Notes under the pieces: generated by a model | Told to the model about the DNA's origin: nothing | The model's database searches: none | Seen by the model: only the letters and a program-made list of their open reading frames with translations | In this document: positions 58,902 to 64,000 of the stretch, in pieces | Layout: the number at the start of each line of letters is the position of its first letter | Numbering within the stretch: the stretch's first letter is position 1 | Translations under genes and position numbers: made by a program | Assembly: GCA_007922305.1 (NCBI GenBank) | Contig: ML677326.1 | Span: forward strand, 54,988,785-55,052,784 | DNA from: Dermatemys mawii | Lineage: Eukaryota; Chordata; Testudines; Dermatemydidae | Length of the DNA stretch: 64,000 nt | Direction of reading: 5' to 3'

Positions 58902-61483
58902 GTGGCATAAGTAACTTATGTGTCAGCTTTAGTGCAAGCTTCTGATACTGAAAGAAAGTGCACCAACTGGAATATTCATTTTCAAATTTAAGGGCCTGAT
59001 TTATAAAAAAGCGGAGCAACCACAAGTCCAGTTGAAATTAGTGGAAGCTGTAAGTGCACAGCACCTCTGAAAATCAGGCCACAGATGCATGTGCTACAGA
59101 ATGATGAGCGATGAGCAAATTCACTCTTCACAAGGATTTCAGTGTTGCTTGTTTTTAACAGATGTTTCTGTCAGAGAGGGAGACTGTGAATCATGCAATA
59201 GTCACAGCAGAAACCAACCCAGCAACTCTGAAAGATGTGACTTTATGTACTTTGGTGACATGAGAATGGTGTACTTCAGTTTGTCAGCTAAACAGACTAC
59301 TAATATAGTAGGTTGGCAAAATGGATAAATGTACTTGTAGGATAAACGTACTGATTTTAAAGAGTGTATTTTGACTTTCTAATAAGTCAGTGGGAGCATC
59401 AATGACAGTAAATAGGATAGCAGAACATATAAATACGTTTTAAAACTAATCACACTCTAAGGGTTCAAAATGCACTTGTAGACCTAGTGCTGGGACTACC
59501 ATAATCATGCAGTAGCCTGCTGAATATGTCAAGTAGTAAAATCACTTTGCTTTTCATAACCCTGGCAAAACAACCTTCTTAGCTCCCTGAGTCTGCAAAT
59601 TGTTCTGTAAGCAGAACACCCACTATTCTGCACTAGTTCTGTACAGAGCACTTGCAGTCTCAGCCTTTTTAGCCTCCAAATTGTGAGATCATCAGCAAGC
59701 AAATCACCTGCATGTGCACAGAGAGGAAACCATTAGCAACAGAAAAAGAGAGTCTTACACAGACAGAGAACAGCAGCCACAGAGTAATGCTGATTTATTC
59801 AGTTCTTGGAGGTTTGAAGAGCAAAAGATTTGTGATTAAGATTCTTTTGTTATCTAGGTTAGTTGGAAAAACTGTTTTTGTACAGTGCAAAATTTCTATT
59901 AACCTGCACCTCTTCCCCTACATTTTCAAGGAAGATTATTTTGGGGAAATAGTCAAAATTTTGGAAAAGTTCTGGAGTAGAAGAACATGACATTCTAAGA
60001 GTTCTCCTATTCTCTAAACATTATTCTGCAGTATCTACATTCTGTAATCAACTAGGAAAGTGTACAAAGACACCCATTGAGGGTGGGAGAAATCAAGCAT
60101 GGTCACTATCACAGTATGTTCTCTATTGACACTGTGTGGAAGTTGCAATAGTATACTTCATAAACATCTGGAGGAATCACTCTGAAGACAATGAAGAACT
60201 CAGTAAGAAGGGGTGAAAGATAAGACATAATATAATTAATATTAGAGTTTAAAAAAAAGACATGATGCAACATCTCCGAGAATCTTGTCAGAGCTTCCAT
60301 GTTGCAAGGTTCAGTCTTTGCATATGCATATCCGCACACAAAGGGCCCAGTCTCTGCATTCAGTAGGTTCTGTGCACATGAGGCAAAGGGCAAAATGTGC
60401 TTGTGGTCTGGGGAAAAGTAGAACACAATATATAGACAACAGTGCTGAAATGCTGGCCCTATTGATCTCAATGGGAGTTTTGTCATTGATTTCAGTGAAG
60501 TCAGGAATTTACCCTAGAGCTGTTATGTTCTCACTGAAAAAACTGTGTGGGATGTGTGGAAATCAGGTAATTAACAATGGGAATATGTAGCATACACAAT
60601 CAGAAAAGGTAGCATAGTTAAGACACCTGTTGTTATGCCCGTTGGCTACTCTATATATTTCTCACACATAGCAGATTGCAAGATTGCTCAGAAGAAGTCT
60701 AAGTAAAACTTCTCCAGCCCTACAGTGCACACAACAGCATGCATTCAAGTTCAGACAAGACCAAAAGATACAACAAATTAGTGCTGACAGACTAATGAGA
60801 CAAATAGAGGACTCAGCAATAGCACATGCTGATCGTCTCAGCATCATGGTCACCTTAAATCAGAACAGTAACAAGAGAAGTGAAGGTCTATGTAGAATGT
60901 CAAGCCAAGGTATAGGATAATGGTGATTTTGCTGGGTAGTGTGAACTCTGTAATGGGGAACACACATTGTGTACAGCAGCTAAGTAAGGGAATAGTTACC
61001 ACCATAGTGCTGTCCCTATAGAGTGTTCAGGGCCCCCATCTTCTCTATCAGCCTCCAACTAGCATGTATCTGATAAATGTAAAGCCCCACCCACTGAAAA
61101 TAACTTTTGCAACAGAGAAGGAACATTCCCTCTCTGTTCTCACCTCCTATCCTATAGCTTCCCAGTTGCTATGAAAATGACGGGGTCTCTTTTACTCAAC
61201 TGCAACTCTAGCTCTCTCTCTGCTATTCTACTCCTTCCTGAACTGTCTGGCAACTGAAGTGGAAATATTTTCACTACTCTACAACTCCCCTGTTTGTCAT
61301 GTCTGAATCCATCTCACCAAACCTTTTTCATTTTCCAGATCTTCTCTACTGCCTGCTGGCTGTTGTGTCTGTTTTTTTTTCAGCTACAGCAGAAAAAAAA
61401 AGTGACTGGATTCTTGTCAGCTTCATGACTGCTTACAAAACTGAAAAACCCACAATACTTACAACTGACAGGTTTTCGCTCTC

Positions 61484-61660
61484 ATTTACTCTAAGGTTAG
61501 AAGGGACCATTATGATCATCTAGTCTGACCTCCTGCACAATGCAGGGCACAGAATTTTACCCACCCACTCCTACAATATACCTCTCACCTATATCTGAGC
61601 TATTGAAGTCCTCAAATCTTGGTTTAAGGACTTCAAGGTACAGAGAATCCTCTGGATCCA
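61484..61660 (-). mobile_element. CR1 LINE 3' fragment, minus strand
   Basis: Reverse complement of the CR1 tail: GAAGGGACCATTATGATCAT, CTAGTCTGACCTCCTGCACA, then a diverged continuation to about 61660. Confidence 0.8.
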
Positions 61661-61910
61661 AGGTGCCAGTTCACCTTGCTTACTCTGTTCTCCTCCTGCA
61701 AGCCCTTTCTTAAAACATCTTCATCAAGGCCATTAAACCTTTGCCTACCTACTCTCAATCTCCTAACTTACTGAAAAACATGTGCACAAACATACAAAAA
61801 TCCATGAAGAAATAATGAAACTAACAAGATGTGGTTAACATTCCTTCATATTCCATTATTTCCCTTCCAGACAATCCTTTGGCTATATGCTATATTGTCA
61901 AACTGCAAGC

Positions 61911-62353
61911 CAGGAATCTCAAACTCGAATCACCAGGAGGGCCACATAAGGACTAGTACATTGGCCCAAAGACCTTATCACTGACACACCTCCTGCTGCT
62001 CCCGGTCCTGCCCCCACTTCACACCTTCCCCAAGGCCCCACCCCTTCCCTGCCTCTTCCTATCCCTTCTCCACCCCCATTCCAACTCCTCCCTCAAATCC
62101 CCACCTTCTCCCCTGAGCGCACAGCTCCCTGCTCCTCTCCCCTCCCTCATGGAAAGCGCTAAGTGCCGCCAAACAGCTGTTTGGCAGCAGGAAGCACCTG
62201 GTGGTAAGCAAAGGAGTGGAGATGTAGCACACTGCGGGGAAGGGGAGCAGGGAGCTTGGCGGGCTGTAGGAAATAGCTCTTCGGGATGGGGGAAATGGGG
62301 AGCTTGGCTTGCCCCAGGAAATGACCTCGCGGGCTGCGTATTTGAGACCCCTG
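61911..62353. mobile_element. hAT-like non-autonomous element (443 bp)
   Basis: Left CAGGAATCTCAAACTCG and right, in reverse complement, CAGGGGTCTCAAATACG form the inverted ends. CTGCAAGC (61903-61910) and CTGTAAGT (62354-62361) are an 8-bp target duplication with two C/T transitions. The inside is C-rich then G-rich and has no transposase. It lies within an older repeat whose tail resumes at 62354. Confidence 0.75.
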
Positions 62354-62455
62354 CTGTAAGTTCTTTGGAGTAGGGACTATAGCTGACTGCAAATAACTTA
62401 GCACACTGAGGGCACTATACAAGTTTAATTTTATTTATTTCTGTAATAGAGTAAC
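62354..62455 (+). repeat. SINE/LINE tail-like repeat (3' part of a split copy)
   Basis: CTGTAAGTTCTTTGGAGTAG, GGGACTATAGC and GGCACTATACAAGTTTAATT continue a repeat whose left part (TCAAACTGCAAGC) precedes the hAT element. Same family as 9268 and 28420. Confidence 0.5.
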
Positions 62456-62509
62456 TAGCCCATTAGATGAAACTGGGCTCAGTCTAGATGATCACAGCTG
62501 ATCCCAGCC

Positions 62510-63130
62510 AATTCAAAGTGTGGGGTAGCACCTGGGGGGAGGGGGTCTATAAAAGGTCACTCAGGAGTCAAGCCAGAACTGGAGAAGAGAGGAGCCAGAG
62601 ATAGAAGGTGGGTCCTGAGAGATGGCTGAAGGTAGGAGAGAAGTAAGAGGAGTTTGCCAGCTGGTGTTCCTGAGCCAGGGCTGGAGAGGGCTGAAGTTAG
62701 GGGGAGCACCCGAGCAGATTCCTGCTGGCTCTAAGATGGAGAGCTGGAGGCAAGGGCCAGAGAGGACTGAATGAAGGGGGAGAAAAGGAGGAGCTTAGCC
62801 ACTGACATCTCCTTGCTGGAGAGCTGGAGCCAGAAAGAGGAGAAACAGCAAGAGGGCCAGGGGAAGTGAGGGATGCTCCCAGCAGAGAGGCTGAGAGACT
62901 TCTCACTGAGAAAGGCAGGCTTGAGCCCTAGAAGGAAGGGTTGGAGTGGTCGGCCTGGCAAAGGGATGGAAGAGGACAAATAAGAGCCTAAGCTGTGATG
63001 AAGACACTGGGGTACAGTGAGAACAAGGACCATGTGCACGGGGTGATATGAACTACATTTTGGAACTTTTGTTATAGCCTATTTGCACAAGATTTTTGTA
63101 AATAAACTGGTTCCAAGGAGCAGTATTGAT
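62510..63130 (+). other. Purine-rich LTR-like or promoter-bearing repeat
   Basis: TATAAAAGG at 62548-62556 is followed by about 450 bases of purine-rich sequence with recurring words (GGAGAGCTGGAG, AGAGGAG, CTGAG). AATAAA follows at 63101-63106, a spacing that suits an LTR from promoter to poly-A signal. Clear TG/CA ends and a target duplication were not found, so this stays a guess. Confidence 0.3.
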
Positions 63131-64000
63131 TAAGTAAGAGCTGGAAGTGGAGTCCTTTGGGTGAGTCAAGAGGGAAACTGAGGTGAGGGGCTGCCTTGAG
63201 GCCACAAGGTGGTGTCCAGGAGGAAACCACTCATTTACAATTACTGTTAATTTTAATTGGGACAATGTTCCTAGGGCATGGGAAGACAATAAAAGGATTA
63301 AGGCTGGCCCTTGGAAAAGATGACAGCCTAGCAGATAAACTCAGTGGAAGGTCAGCTCCCTTTCACAGAGCATATACATAATCTGAGGAAGCAGAAACCT
63401 ATCTAGGTGCTTTATTACTGTAACATATGTAATAAGTGTTGAAGTACACATATACTGCATCTTCTTGATGCTGTAGGAGATCAATAAAAAAGAAAATAAA
63501 AGAAAAGGAATTAGGAAAAGGCTATCAGATACACTGAGGCCATAACAATTGGGATGAAATAACACTTTATGTTAGGCTTGTATTTGATAGATAAAAACTT
63601 AATTTGGAAGTGCGGTGATGCACCTAAGGTGCATTTTGTAGTGTAATTGGAATGAATCTCAGGCTGGCTTGCAGGACATTTAGCAGCTGTTCCTGTTTAT
63701 CCTTTAGCTTCAGAATGACTAAAGGAATTTTTATATTTTCTTGGGAAGATCAGTGTCAGGAACCTTGTCTTTAGAATGCATATATTTATGTCACCTATGC
63801 TAAATGCTGTGAGAAATTGGAGAAACAACTTGAAATCTTCTGTGTTAAATATTGCAGACCTCTAGTGAACCATAAAAGGAATTCTGCTGGTGTGGAGCCC
63901 CCAAATGCCATCACAATGTTGATGCCTCTGTTTGTCTAACTAGCAAGCAATAAAATTCTCAAGATCTCTAATGTCTCTTATAATAGCAATGAATGTGATC

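Larger units (their letters stand above)
58284..64000 (-). other. GALNTL6: GALNTL6 intron upstream of exon 58176-58283 (partial)
   Basis: Non-coding on both strands as far as I can see. It holds an AT-rich microsatellite near 58.8 kb, a CR1 3' tail at 61.5 kb, a hAT-like element at 61.9-62.35 kb inside an older repeat, and a purine-rich LTR-like stretch at 62.5-63.1 kb. The preceding coding exon, which should end with the WGGE(Q/N)-type catalytic motif and ISFK, was not found. Between 58.9 and 61.4 kb, and from 63.2 kb to the end, I see nothing beyond ordinary A+T-rich intron. Confidence 0.8.

Noticed and set aside
60109..60486. 125-codon minus-strand open frame upstream of the GALNTL6 exon
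   Set aside because: Considered as the preceding catalytic exon, but it has no WGGE or ISFK wording and no family resemblance.

Overview
This window looks like vertebrate nuclear DNA from a reptile, most likely a turtle. The reasons are the density of CR1 LINE fragments, small hAT-, Harbinger- and Tc1/mariner-like elements, a MIR-type SINE, a decayed retroelement gag, A+T-rich non-coding sequence and no long open reading frames. The turtle placement is inference from repeat types I recognise, not from a search.

The only protein-coding gene I can support is GALNTL6 (polypeptide N-acetylgalactosaminyltransferase-like 6), on the minus strand. Four consecutive internal coding exons are present: 58176-58283 (36 codons), 39240-39461 (74 codons), 29406-29522 (39 codons) and 21654-21803 (50 codons). 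All are phase 0 at both ends and have GT/AG borders. Together they give 199 codons, running from the end of the catalytic domain into the C-terminal ricin-type lectin domain. The introns between them are 18,714, 9,717 and 7,602 bp. The preceding exon(s) should lie beyond base 64000. I did not find the final exon in 1-21653, so it probably lies beyond base 1.

Everything else is intron. From left to right: a fold-back MITE (241-488); a plus-strand CR1 (about 5.8-8.4 kb) split by a TA-flanked MITE; a CR1 tail (12.1 kb); a 691-bp Harbinger-like MITE (16.8-17.5 kb); a 124-bp hAT-like MITE with a perfect 8-bp target duplication (19.9 kb); exon 21654-21803; a decayed gag-like retroelement (23.3-25.7 kb, minus); a CR1 tail (27.4 kb); a palindromic retro-inserted element (28.6 kb); exon 29406-29522; a three-level nest of MIR, hAT and an inner element (30.5-31.9 kb); a repeat-poor stretch (32-39 kb); exon 39240-39461; CR1-like remnants (40.7 kb); a second palindromic element (47.0 kb); a second three-level nest of CR1, palindromic element and TA-MITE (50.1-52.5 kb); another CR1 (52.9-54.5 kb); exon 58176-58283; and repeats near the right edge (CR1 tail, hAT inside an older repeat, a promoter-bearing LTR-like stretch).

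The most interesting non-genic signal is a family of three palindromic elements (28.6, 47.0 and 51.7 kb). Each has a roughly 30-40 bp unpaired head followed by long inverted arms. Their flanking direct repeats are 8-14 bp and vary in length, which points to LINE- or Penelope-type insertion rather than cut-and-paste transposition.
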